DNA from: Clostridia bacterium
GTDB lineage: Bacteria; Bacillota; Clostridia; Oscillospirales; CAG-272
Length of the DNA stretch: 64,000 nt
Assembly: GCA_017501225.1 (NCBI GenBank)
Contig: JAFVXH010000013.1
Coordinates: 1-64,000, forward strand
Reading direction: 5' to 3'
Shown here: one piece after another, positions 56,379-64,000 of the stretch
Position numbering within the stretch: the first letter of the stretch is position 1
Layout of the letters: each line of letters starts with the position of its first letter
Made by a program: the position numbers and the translations under genes
Notes under the pieces: model-generated
Seen by the model: only the letters and a program-made list of their open reading frames with translations
Told to the model about the DNA's origin: nothing
Databases searched by the model: none

Positions 56379-58424
56379 TTGAAAAAAACAACCGATTTTC
56401 GATTTTATATCAAGGCAGTGGCACTGATTCTGTGCCTGGTTCTGCTTGCCGTCCCCATGACGTCCTGCAAGCAGGAGCAAGAGGATCTCTTTACGCAAAA
56501 CGGCTTTTCCTCGATCGCGGTCGACGCCGAGGGAAATCTGCACGCGGATGCGAGCTTCAATTCGGATTTCCGCAACGCGCACAAGGGAGAAACGGTAGGG
56601 ATCTACGAGCTCCTTCCCGGCGAGCCTCTTTCCGCGCTGAACGAAAGAGCCCCTCTTGCCGAGGCGAAGGTCGATACGAACCTTTCTTTCGTTGTTCCTC
56701 CCGACGCGAGCGGACGCAGCCGTCTGTATTCCACGTATTTTTTGAAGTTTTCGGGCGGTGAGCTCTTTTCTGATACCGGATTCCGTGTGCAGAAGGCTCT
56801 TGGCGGCGAGCGTGATCCGCTGACCGAACTGAATCTGAGCCTTCCCAAGGGCTTGTACGCTACCTCCTTCTCCGATGCCGCGGAGCTTGGGTGCGGACAT
56901 GCTATGGTAAAGATCGGTATGTCCGAGCTTCTTCTCTCTCCGAACACCGAGATCGCGACGGGGCTCGGAAGCTACAGCGTTTCTTCCTCGGCACTTTCCC
57001 GCCTGGACCGCGAAATTCTTGCGGCAACGGGGGCGGGGCTCCGCGTGTCCCTGATGGTGGGATACGGTGCGGAGCTTTCCTATGCGCGTGACGCCGCGAT
57101 CCTGGATTTTCTCAGCGCTCGCTACACGGCGGGAGCAAATGGGAGGATCTCTGCGATCTATCTTGACTTTTCATCCGCAGCTACCCCTGCTGACGTTTCC
57201 CGTCTGAGCGGATATGCATATCTGGCACTCACCTCCCGCGTTTCCAACGGCAGCGTGTTCGTGGTGAGCCGACTTCCCTCCGTTTCTGACGCCGCCGCCT
57301 TCTTTGGCAAGGTGCAGGAGGAGATCCTGCGCGAGGGAAGCTTCCCTTGGTCAGCATCGGTCTCTCTCGGAACGGTGGAGAGCGCGCCTTGGAAAAATAC
57401 CGACAAGGATGCGATGACGGTGCAGAATCTGCCTGCCCTTGCCACTGCAATTTCTGTCGGAACGCGTGTTCCTGCAGCCCCTGCCTCTCTTTCGGTTTGT
57501 GACGTCAAAATTTCTGCCAAGGATGAAAATCTTCAGGCGGCGGCACTTGCTTACCTTTACCGCAAGGCGCTCCTGGCAAACGTTTCCTTCGTTTATTACG
57601 GCTCTCACCAATCCGCCGACTTCGGTCTTCGCCGCGCGGACGGACAGGCAAGGATCGCTTACACGGTCTTCTCTGAAGTGGACGGCACCTTCTCCTATCG
57701 GAGCGAAAAGCTCTGCCGTATTTTGATGGAGGACGTATGGGAGGAGATCGCCGACGCACCGAACGCCCTGATCGAAACGGGCGGGGCTGTGCATCTTGGT
57801 GAGCATCCGAGTGATGCGAAAATGATGTTTGATTTCTCGGACGGCAACCCCCGCGGCTTTTCTGCCATCGGAGGACTTACCGCTCCCGAATGCCATCTTT
57901 CCGAAAGCTTTGGAAGCGATGCGCTGTATACCTGGCTGGAGCCCGATCGGGAGGGTGCTGATACCGGTGTGCACGTCGTGATCCCCAATACCACGGTGCT
58001 GCAACGGGCAACCTCGCTTTCGGTGCGTGTGCTGCTGCAGATCCCGGGCGCGGAAAAGACCACCTTAAAGCTTCGCTTGACCGGCATGGCGCCTACGGGT
58101 GCTCCTGTTCAGTATGAGGAGAAGATCGAGGTCGTGACGGGTCAGTGGCAGACCGCGACCTTCTCGGTGTCTGCCTTTGCTTCCTCCTTGGCTCCCCACT
58201 CTCCCTGCAACCTGACGCTCGTCAGCGACGATGCGCCCTTTACGGAAGGCGCGGATAACGCCTACGTGCTCTGGCTCAAGGATATTGGTATCTGCTATCC
58301 CGAAAAGGATCTGAACACCGTCCGGCTGTTCGCTGTGATCGCGCTCGGCGTTGGCATCGGAGGCGGCTGTGCCTTGCTTCTGACCTATCTCATTTCCCGT
58401 CGCCGTCGCCGTCACCGCCGTTGA
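56379..58424 (+). CDS. Anchored extracytoplasmic protein, possibly DUF5722-like
   Basis: A 681-aa protein with a type II signal peptide (AVALILCLVLLAVP, lipobox MTSC) and a C-terminal membrane segment (LFAVIALGVGIGGGCALLLT) before an Arg-rich end. The central region (about 140-430) looks like a TIM barrel: LPKGLYATSFSDAAELGCGH, DFLSARYTAGANGRISAIYL and YGSHQSADFGLRRADG resemble DUF5722-type putative glycosidases. The Asn-Glu expected in the acid region is not seen, however. TTG 56379 is chosen because AGGAGGGG precedes it; ATG 56358 lacks a good ribosome site and overlaps alr. Function unknown. Confidence 0.65.
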   Translation: MKKTTDFRFYIKAVALILCLVLLAVPMTSCKQEQEDLFTQNGFSSIAVDAEGNLHADASFNSDFRNAHKGETVGIYELLPGEPLSALNERAPLAEAKVDTNLSFVVPPDASGRSRLYSTYFLKFSGGELFSDTGFRVQKALGGERDPLTELNLSLPKGLYATSFSDAAELGCGHAMVKIGMSELLLSPNTEIATGLGSYSVSSSALSRLDREILAATGAGLRVSLMVGYGAELSYARDAAILDFLSARYTAGANGRISAIYLDFSSAATPADVSRLSGYAYLALTSRVSNGSVFVVSRLPSVSDAAAFFGKVQEEILREGSFPWSASVSLGTVESAPWKNTDKDAMTVQNLPALATAISVGTRVPAAPASLSVCDVKISAKDENLQAAALAYLYRKALLANVSFVYYGSHQSADFGLRRADGQARIAYTVFSEVDGTFSYRSEKLCRILMEDVWEEIADAPNALIETGGAVHLGEHPSDAKMMFDFSDGNPRGFSAIGGLTAPECHLSESFGSDALYTWLEPDREGADTGVHVVIPNTTVLQRATSLSVRVLLQIPGAEKTTLKLRLTGMAPTGAPVQYEEKIEVVTGQWQTATFSVSAFASSLAPHSPCNLTLVSDDAPFTEGADNAYVLWLKDIGICYPEKDLNTVRLFAVIALGVGIGGGCALLLTYLISRRRRRHRR

Positions 58425-58470
58425 CGCGTGGCACGGTTTGTAAAAAACGATTTTTATCGGAGGATATTTT

Positions 58471-59712
58471 ATGAGCTCCATCAACAATCCCGCCCTCTTC
58501 TCTTCGGGGGCAGATAAAATTTCCTGGGTGGCGTCCTATATGCCCATTCTCAACGCCATCCGTGACGAATTTGAAAGGACCAAGCCCTTCGCAGGGCTCA
58601 AGATCGCCATGTCGATCCATCTGGAGGCAAAAACCGCCTACCTTGCAAAGGTTTTACGCGCAGGCGGTGCCGAGGTATGGGTCACGGGCTGCAATCCCCT
58701 TTCGACGCAGGATGACGTTGCCGCCGCTCTCGTTGCAGAAGGCTTTGAGGTGCACGCGCATCACGGTGCCGACGAGGCGCAGTATATTGCCGACCTCAAA
58801 TCCACCCTTTCCTGCGTTCCCGATCTGATGATCGACGACGGCGGAGATTTTATTTCGCTTCTGCACGGCGAGTGCAGACATCTTGGCGTCAACCTGATCG
58901 GCGGATGCGAGGAAACGACGACGGGCATTCACCGGCTGCTCTCGCGCGAGCGCGCAGGGCTTTTGGAGCATACCATGATCGACGTCAACGACGCAGACTG
59001 CAAGCATCTGTTCGATAACCGCTACGGAACGGGTCAGTCCACCCTGGACGGTATTATGAACAGCACCAACCTCATTCTTGCAGGCAAGACCGTCGTGGTC
59101 GCAGGCTACGGCTGGTGCGGCAAGGGTGTCGCGATGCGCGCAAAGGGCATGGGTGCCGTTGTCGTTGTCACCGAGATCGATCCCGTCAAGGCGATCGAGG
59201 CGGTCATGGACGGCTTTACCGTGCTTCCAATGGATCAGGCTGCCCCCATTGGCGATCTCTTTATTACACTGACGGGATGCTGCGACGTCATCCGCCGCGA
59301 GCACTTTGAAGTCATGAAGGACGGCGTGCTGCTTGCAAACTCCGGCCACTTTGACGTGGAGATCGACAAGGCGGCGCTGAAGGAGCTGTCGGTCAAGGAT
59401 TGGGAGAGAAAGCCCAATATCCACGGCTACCGGATGGCGGACGGCAGAATTCTCAATCTTCTGGCAGAGGGACGCCTTGTCAATCTTGCCGCAGGAAACG
59501 GACATCCTGCCGAAATCATGGATATGTCCTTCGCAATTCAGGCGAAGGGGCTGGAATACCTTGCAAAGCACCGCGATGCTCTTGAGAAGCGCGTGTACGC
59601 CGTACCGGCGGAGATCGACCGCGAGGTCGCACTCCTCAAGCTTTCCTCGATGAAGGTTTCGATCGATTCTCTTTCGGAGGAGCAAAAGGCGTATCTTGCG
59701 CGTGTAGAATAA
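58471..59712 (+). CDS. ahcY: S-adenosylhomocysteine hydrolase
   Basis: Reversible hydrolysis of S-adenosylhomocysteine, completing the methyl cycle, 413 aa. It has SIHLEAKTAYLAKVLRAGGA near 50, the NAD site VVVAGYGWCGKGVAMRAKG near 210, EIDPVKAIEAVMDGF near 234 and NLAAGNGHPAEIMDMSF near 333. The short C-terminus without KPDHYRY is of the archaeal/thermophile-like type. ATG 58471 follows CGGAGG. A direct metabolic link with its neighbours is not evident. Confidence 0.92.
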   Translation: MSSINNPALFSSGADKISWVASYMPILNAIRDEFERTKPFAGLKIAMSIHLEAKTAYLAKVLRAGGAEVWVTGCNPLSTQDDVAAALVAEGFEVHAHHGADEAQYIADLKSTLSCVPDLMIDDGGDFISLLHGECRHLGVNLIGGCEETTTGIHRLLSRERAGLLEHTMIDVNDADCKHLFDNRYGTGQSTLDGIMNSTNLILAGKTVVVAGYGWCGKGVAMRAKGMGAVVVVTEIDPVKAIEAVMDGFTVLPMDQAAPIGDLFITLTGCCDVIRREHFEVMKDGVLLANSGHFDVEIDKAALKELSVKDWERKPNIHGYRMADGRILNLLAEGRLVNLAAGNGHPAEIMDMSFAIQAKGLEYLAKHRDALEKRVYAVPAEIDREVALLKLSSMKVSIDSLSEEQKAYLARVE

Positions 59713-59760
59713 CTTACGCCTCAGCCCTCGCCCAAATTTTGTTTTGAACCTACGAATGCA

Positions 59761-59930
59761 AATCACGCACACACGGGGCGCTTTTTGCGCATAAAACCCT
59801 AATTGCGCATACGTGGTGCGTTTTTTGCGCTCAAAAGCTGTTTGTACGCGCGGTGCTTTTCTGCGCTTAAAAGGATTATTTGCGCACACGTGATGCGTTA
59901 TTTGCGTTTTACTTCACTTTATTTTGATTT
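59761..59930. repeat. Four imperfect ~40-bp tandem repeats upstream of mnmG
   Basis: Units starting at about 59762, 59801, 59842 and 59878 share (T/A)TTGCGCACACGTGGTGCG then TTTTTTGCGCNNAAAA. Each can form a small GCGCA/TGCGC hairpin. They fill the ahcY-mnmG gap (59713-59959); no gene is seen there. Confidence 0.75.
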
Positions 59931-59959
59931 TATCCTCGAGGAAGAAAGGGGTGGCTGTG

Positions 59960-61849
59960 ATGTCGAATAGCCGCGAGATCGGACGCGCACAGGTCTGTGT
60001 GGTCGGTGCGGGACACGCGGGCGTTGAGGCGGCTCTTGCCTGCGCGCGAATGGGCGTGGATACCGTGCTGTTTACCCTCTCGCTCGATGCGATTGCAAAT
60101 CTGCCCTGCAACCCCTCGATCGGAGGAACCGCCAAGGGGCATCTTGTTTATGAAATTGACGCGCTGGGGGGTGAGATGGGCAGAGTTGCCGATCTTGTCA
60201 CCCTGCAATCCCGTACGCTAAACCTTGGCAAGGGTGCCGCCGTGCAGAGCAAGCGCGTGCAGGCGGATCGCAGACAGTATCAGGCAAAAATGAAGCACGT
60301 GCTGGAGCTTCAGCCGAATTTGCGCTTGATTCAAGCGGAGATCGTGGAGCTTCTGACCGAGCAAACGGACGGAAAGAAATGCGCTGCCGGCGTCAGGACA
60401 CGCCTGGGCGAGGTTTGGCAGAGCGATTGCGTCATCATTGCAACGGGCACTTACCTTGAGGGTGAGATCTTCGTGGGAGATGTTAGCTACGAGGCGGGAC
60501 CTGACGGGATGCTTGCCGCAAAGGGACTCTCCAAATCCTTGACGGATGCGGGAATTCACCTGCTTCGCTTCAAAACAGGAACACCTGTTCGAGTCAAAAG
60601 ACAGACCGTCGACCTCTCCAAGCTGGAGATTCAGGAGGGCGAGGAAAATCCCCTGCCCTACTGTGGATTGCATGACGAACAAATGTTCTATAATAAAGAG
60701 CAGATTCCCTGCCACATCGTTTATACCAATGAGGAAACGCACCGTATTATTCGGGATAATATCACGCGGAGCGCCATGTATTCGGGCAAAATCCACGGAA
60801 CGGGGCCTCGCTACTGCCCCTCGATTGAGGATAAATTGGTGCGCTTTGCCGATAAGGAGCGACATCAGCTCTTTGCCGAGCCCGTAGGAGCGGACACCGA
60901 GGAGATCTATCTCCAAGGGTTTTCCACCTCCCTGCCGACCGACGTGCAGCACAAAATGCTCCGCTCGCTCAAAGGCTTTGAACATGCCGAGATCATGCGC
61001 TACGCCTATGCCATCGAATACGATTGCGCCGAGCCCACACAGATGGATGCGACGCTTGAGTTCAAGCAGATATCCGGACTTTTTGGCGCGGGGCAGTTCA
61101 ACGGAACCTCGGGATACGAGGAGGCGGCGGCACAGGGACTTGTCGCAGGCATCAATGCCGCGTGCAAGCTTCTTGGCAGGGATCCGCTCATTCTTTCGCG
61201 CTCGGAGAGCTATATCGGAACTCTGATCGACGATCTGGTGACAAAGGGGACGAATGAGCCCTACCGCATGATGACCTCGCGCTCGGAATACCGTCTTTTG
61301 CTCCGTCAGGACAACGCCGATCTGCGTCTGACCCCCAAGGGATATGCCGTAGGGCTTGTCAGCGAGGAGCGATATCAGCTGTTTTTGGCAAAAAAAGCCG
61401 CGGAGGATGCCGAAAAAGAACGTTTGGAGCATACGCACCTCTCCCCTGCGCAGGCAAATCCCTTTTTGGAATCCATCGGAGAAACGCCTCTGAAATCGGG
61501 TGCGTCGCTTGCGGATCTGCTGCGCAGACCCCCTGTGACCTACGACGCGCTGTCCTGTGTGGATACGGACCGCCCAAGTCTTCCTCGCACGGTGATTTTG
61601 ACGGTGGAAACCGATATCAAATACGCGGGATACGCCAATCGTCAGCTTTCCGAGGTTGCAAGACATCAAAAAATGGAGGAAAAGCGTCTGCCCGAGGACA
61701 TTGATTACAAATCCGTTCGCGGACTGCGCATCGAGGCGGCGCAAAAGCTGGATCGCATCCGCCCCAGAACGCTGGGACAAGCCATGCGCATCAGCGGCGT
61801 CAACCCTGCCGACATTTCCGTGCTTTTGATCTATCTTGGCATCAAATAA
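59960..61849 (+). CDS. mnmG: tRNA uridine-5-carboxymethylaminomethyl modification enzyme MnmG
   Basis: FAD enzyme that with MnmE installs cmnm5U34, 629 aa. The FAD site VVGAGHAGVEAALACARMG is near 15-33, NPSIGGTAKGHLVYEIDALGG near 55, and the C-terminal helical RQLSEVARHQKMEEKRLP near 560 is the MnmE/tRNA-binding part. ATG 59960 follows GAAAGGGG. The usual mnmE neighbour is not present in the window. Confidence 0.96.
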   Translation: MSNSREIGRAQVCVVGAGHAGVEAALACARMGVDTVLFTLSLDAIANLPCNPSIGGTAKGHLVYEIDALGGEMGRVADLVTLQSRTLNLGKGAAVQSKRVQADRRQYQAKMKHVLELQPNLRLIQAEIVELLTEQTDGKKCAAGVRTRLGEVWQSDCVIIATGTYLEGEIFVGDVSYEAGPDGMLAAKGLSKSLTDAGIHLLRFKTGTPVRVKRQTVDLSKLEIQEGEENPLPYCGLHDEQMFYNKEQIPCHIVYTNEETHRIIRDNITRSAMYSGKIHGTGPRYCPSIEDKLVRFADKERHQLFAEPVGADTEEIYLQGFSTSLPTDVQHKMLRSLKGFEHAEIMRYAYAIEYDCAEPTQMDATLEFKQISGLFGAGQFNGTSGYEEAAAQGLVAGINAACKLLGRDPLILSRSESYIGTLIDDLVTKGTNEPYRMMTSRSEYRLLLRQDNADLRLTPKGYAVGLVSEERYQLFLAKKAAEDAEKERLEHTHLSPAQANPFLESIGETPLKSGASLADLLRRPPVTYDALSCVDTDRPSLPRTVILTVETDIKYAGYANRQLSEVARHQKMEEKRLPEDIDYKSVRGLRIEAAQKLDRIRPRTLGQAMRISGVNPADISVLLIYLGIK

Positions 61850-61938
61850 GCGATTTTTTGGCGCTTGCTGCACTATTTTATAGGAAAATCTCTCAAAATA
61901 AGCCAAAAATAAACGTTTTTGGCTGGAAGGAGCACCCT

Positions 61939-62664
61939 TTGGAGCTTTTGGAATTTCGATCTATGTTAGAAAAATCCTTTGCGCAAAATAATCTGCCCGC
62001 TCCTGATGAGGAGCAAACAAAGGAATTTTGGATCTTTTCTGAATATTTACTTGAAATCAACGCGCACACCAATCTGACGGCAATCCGCACGCTTCCGGAG
62101 ATCGTGTCCAAGCATTACGCTGATTCACTCTTGGTTGCGGAGCTGATCCCACACAACGCCTGCGTGCTGGACGTGGGCTGCGGTGCAGGGTTTCCGTCCG
62201 TTCCACTCGCGATCATGCGCAAGGATTTGCAGATCACCGCACTGGACAGCACCGAGAAAAAGCTCCGATTTGTCGCGGAAGGTGCGAAAAAAGCGGGAAT
62301 TTCGCTTCAAACCTGCGTAGGACGCGCGGAAGATTCGAAAATCCGGGCATCCCTCGGCAAATTTGACGTCGTTGTCAGCCGCGCTGTGGCAAGGATGTCA
62401 ATTTTGAGCGAGCTTTGCTTGCCTTACGTCAAGATTGGCGGAAAGCTGGTGGCTCTGAAGGCATCCAAGGCAGAGGAGGAGCTTGCGGAAGCCAAACGAG
62501 GGGTTGGAATTCTCGGCGGCAGCGATGGCATCATCTACAATCGCGCATTGCATCTGCTTTCAGGTGAGAGCGAACCCCGCGCGCTCATTGAGGTGTCAAA
62601 AGTGAAGGAAACGCCAAGCGCGTACCCCCGCCCCTACGCAAGCATCCAGAAAAAACCGCTTTAA
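61939..62664 (+). CDS. rsmG: 16S rRNA (guanine-527-N7) methyltransferase RsmG
   Basis: SAM-dependent methylation of G527, 241 aa from TTG 61939. The SAM site VLDVGCGAGFPSVPLAIMR is near 78-96, and DSTEKKLRF and VVSRAVARM follow. TTG 61939 follows AAGGAG with proper spacing; a longer frame from 61858 has no ribosome site, and ATG 61963 is an alternative that shortens the N-terminus. Adjacent to mnmG, as in many bacteria. Confidence 0.93.
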   Translation: MELLEFRSMLEKSFAQNNLPAPDEEQTKEFWIFSEYLLEINAHTNLTAIRTLPEIVSKHYADSLLVAELIPHNACVLDVGCGAGFPSVPLAIMRKDLQITALDSTEKKLRFVAEGAKKAGISLQTCVGRAEDSKIRASLGKFDVVVSRAVARMSILSELCLPYVKIGGKLVALKASKAEEELAEAKRGVGILGGSDGIIYNRALHLLSGESEPRALIEVSKVKETPSAYPRPYASIQKKPL

Positions 62665-62681
62665 TTGAAAATCATTGACCA

Positions 62682-62697
62682 GGTTTCACGTGAAACA
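62682..62697. promoter_or_regulatory. parS site 1
   Basis: GGTTTCACGTGAAACA, a 15/16 match to the ParB/Noc-type parS core TGTTTCACGTGAAACA, in the rsmG-parA gap. Confidence 0.93.
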
Positions 62698-62719
62698 TTC
62701 TGTTTGGGAGCACCCGCGA

Positions 62720-62735
62720 TGTTTCACGTGAAACT
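62720..62735. promoter_or_regulatory. parS site 2
   Basis: TGTTTCACGTGAAACT, second parS in the same gap. Confidence 0.93.
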
Positions 62736-62764
62736 TTTTTGTTTCTCGCCGCCTTTCTTGCAAA

Positions 62765-62780
62765 CGTTTCACGTGAAACA
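62765..62780. promoter_or_regulatory. parS site 3
   Basis: CGTTTCACGTGAAACA, third parS; the three sites lie 38 and 45 bp apart. Confidence 0.93.
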
Positions 62781-62834
62781 TTGACCTACTGTCGGAAAAT
62801 CTGTAAGAAAATCAAAGAAAAACGCAAAAAATCA

Positions 62835-62863
62835 TTGCAAAAGAGAGATTGATATGATATAAT
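62835..62863 (+). promoter_or_regulatory. Promoter of parAB
   Basis: TTGCAA (62835-62840), 17-bp spacer, TATAAT (62858-62863), about 72 bp before the parA ATG and directly downstream of the parS sites. Confidence 0.85.
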
Positions 62864-62934
62864 GAAAAGGAATACAATGCCGCGGGAAATTCCGCGGTGT
62901 CAAATAGGATTTTGATACAGAAAGGAAGTGTCAT

Positions 62935-63696
62935 ATGGGAAAAATTATCTCGTTTGCCAACCAAAAGGGTGGCGTTGGAAAAACCACCTCTGCTGTTAAC
63001 GTTGCCGCATCTCTGGGTATCCTGGGCTACAAGGTGCTCCTGATCGACTTGGATCCGCAGGGAAATGCTACAAGCGGCGTTGGAATTTTGAAGAAAAATC
63101 TCAAGGTCACGGTGTTTGATCTCCTGACGACTGATGTAACCGCGGAAAGCGTCACGGTTCAGACCGGCTTTGATCATCTGGACGTCATTCCCACGCATAC
63201 CACGCTTGCGCGCGCGGAATATGAGCTGGGCGACACGGAAAATGGCGAATACATTATGAAGAATAAGCTGGAGAGCGTTCGTGACAAGTACGATTACATC
63301 ATTATCGACTGTCCTCCCTCTCTTGGAATGCTGACCGTCAACGCCATGACTGCAAGTGACGGCGTTGTGATCCCGATGCAGTGCGAGTTCTTTGCTTTGG
63401 AGGGACTTTCTCAGCTGATGTTTACCATCGGACGCATCAAATCGCATTATAATAAGGATCTGAACGTCACGGGAATCCTGATCACCATGCACAACAACCG
63501 TTTGATTCTTTCCACGCAGGTCATCCGCGAATTGCGCAAGCATTATGCGGACAAGCTGTTTGAAACGACGATTTCCCGCAACGTCAAGGTTTCCGAGGCG
63601 CCCGGCTTCGGAGCTCCCGTTTATTATCACGACAAACGCTCCAAGGGTGCTGCGGAGTACATGAACGTGGCAAAAGAGCTTGCAGAGCGCATTTAA
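62935..63696 (+). CDS. parA: Chromosome partitioning ATPase ParA (Soj)
   Basis: A 253-aa ParA/MinD-type ATPase. The deviant Walker A KGGVGKTTSAVN is near residues 11-22, DLDPQGNATSG near 38 and the Walker B-type IIIDCPPSLGMLTVNAM near 123. ATG 62935 follows GAAAGGAAG. It works with ParB and the three parS sites upstream for origin segregation. Confidence 0.97.
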   Translation: MGKIISFANQKGGVGKTTSAVNVAASLGILGYKVLLIDLDPQGNATSGVGILKKNLKVTVFDLLTTDVTAESVTVQTGFDHLDVIPTHTTLARAEYELGDTENGEYIMKNKLESVRDKYDYIIIDCPPSLGMLTVNAMTASDGVVIPMQCEFFALEGLSQLMFTIGRIKSHYNKDLNVTGILITMHNNRLILSTQVIRELRKHYADKLFETTISRNVKVSEAPGFGAPVYYHDKRSKGAAEYMNVAKELAERI

Positions 63697-63708
63697 GGAG
63701 GAAAGAGT

Positions 63709-64000
63709 ATGGCAAAACCGAGAAGTGGATTGGGACGGGATTTTTACTCGCTTCTGGATGATAACGTTCTGCCGGGCGATAAGTCGAATGCGGCAACCAA
63801 GCTTCGCATCTCCAGCATCGAGCCCAGAAGTGACCAGCCCAGAAAGACCTTTGCGCAGGAGCCGCTCGGACAGTTGGCGGATTCGATCGCGCAATTTGGC
63901 GTCCTGCAGCCCATTATCGTGCGTGAGAGCGCATTTTTACAGGGAAATTATGAGATTTTAGCGGGTGAGCGCCGTTGGAGAGCTGCCAAGATGGCAGGTC
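63709..64000 (+). CDS. parB: Chromosome partitioning protein ParB (partial, runs off the window)
   Basis: The first 97 codons are present. MAKPRSGLGRDF starts the protein; SIEPRSDQPRKTF is the N-terminal ParB motif (about residues 37-49), followed by QLADSIAQFGVLQPIIV and the CTP-binding/arginine-rich GERRWRAAKMAG at the end of the window. ATG 63709 follows AAGGAGGAAAG, 12 bp after parA. Confidence 0.95.
   Translation, partial: MAKPRSGLGRDFYSLLDDNVLPGDKSNAATKLRISSIEPRSDQPRKTFAQEPLGQLADSIAQFGVLQPIIVRESAFLQGNYEILAGERRWRAAKMAG

Overview
The window looks like an origin-proximal stretch of the chromosome of an uncultivated, probably spore-forming Clostridia-type Bacillota (Oscillospirales/Christensenellales-like). 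Supporting signs are the dnaA-dnaN-recF-remB-gyrB-gyrA set, an mnmG-rsmG-parA-parB block with three parS sites, a rimP-nusA-rnpM-L7Ae-infB operon, a YlbF-family gene next to miaB, a SpoVM-like micro-ORF, a type III glutamine synthetase, Gram-positive promoters (TTGACA-N17-TATAAT) with strong AGGAGG sites, and lipoproteins without outer-membrane genes. The genus cannot be fixed from sequence reading alone.

Layout. 0-9.2 kb: tRNA-Arg(CCG), glnN, an RNHCP protein, pcrA, a DJ-1/PfpI protein, an unusual 5-formyl-THF cyclo-ligase/CPBP-protease fusion and malic enzyme. 9.2-11.9 kb: a head-to-tail array of four diversified lipoprotein paralogues plus a remnant, each stop codon overlapping the next start. 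12.2-20.1 kb: miaB, ylbF, mutS, mutL, tgt. 20.1-26.6 kb: a 245-bp palindromic repeat, then HPr-like, SpoVM-like and Nudix genes and the infB-nusA-rimP operon on the minus strand. 26.7-30.6 kb: flavin reductase, cysS, gtrA, an XRE regulator, a SLOG gene remnant, a cold-shock gene and a second copy of the 245-bp repeat. 30.6-42.3 kb: lipoprotein, gyrA, mreD, mreC, gyrB, remB, a membrane protein, recF, dnaN, oriC and dnaA, all on the minus strand. 42.3-44.4 kb: a repeat-rich zone holding a SLOG-family gene behind a striking structured, terminator-bearing leader. 44.4-54.3 kb: a glycogen cluster (GH13, glgP, glgA, glgD, glgC and a GlgB-like protein that seems to lack catalytic residues). 54.4-64 kb: lipoprotein; then on the plus strand alr, a large anchored lipoprotein, ahcY, mnmG, rsmG, parS x3, parA and the start of parB.

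How it fits together. oriC between dnaA and dnaN has seven or eight DnaA-box-like sites, a GC patch, a TAG-triplet (DnaA-trio-like) run and an AT-rich stretch, with the ParABS system about 22 kb away. The glycogen cluster supplies ADP-glucose synthesis (GlgC/GlgD), polymerisation (GlgA) and breakdown (GlgP, GH13). mutS-mutL with pcrA and recF covers mismatch and recombination repair.

Most noteworthy: the candidate cis-regulatory RNA (about 157 nt, 16-bp closing stem, own promoter, intrinsic terminator) before the SLOG gene; the translationally coupled lipoprotein array; the mini-hairpin cassette arrays; the cyclo-ligase/CPBP fusion; and the GlgB pseudoenzyme.
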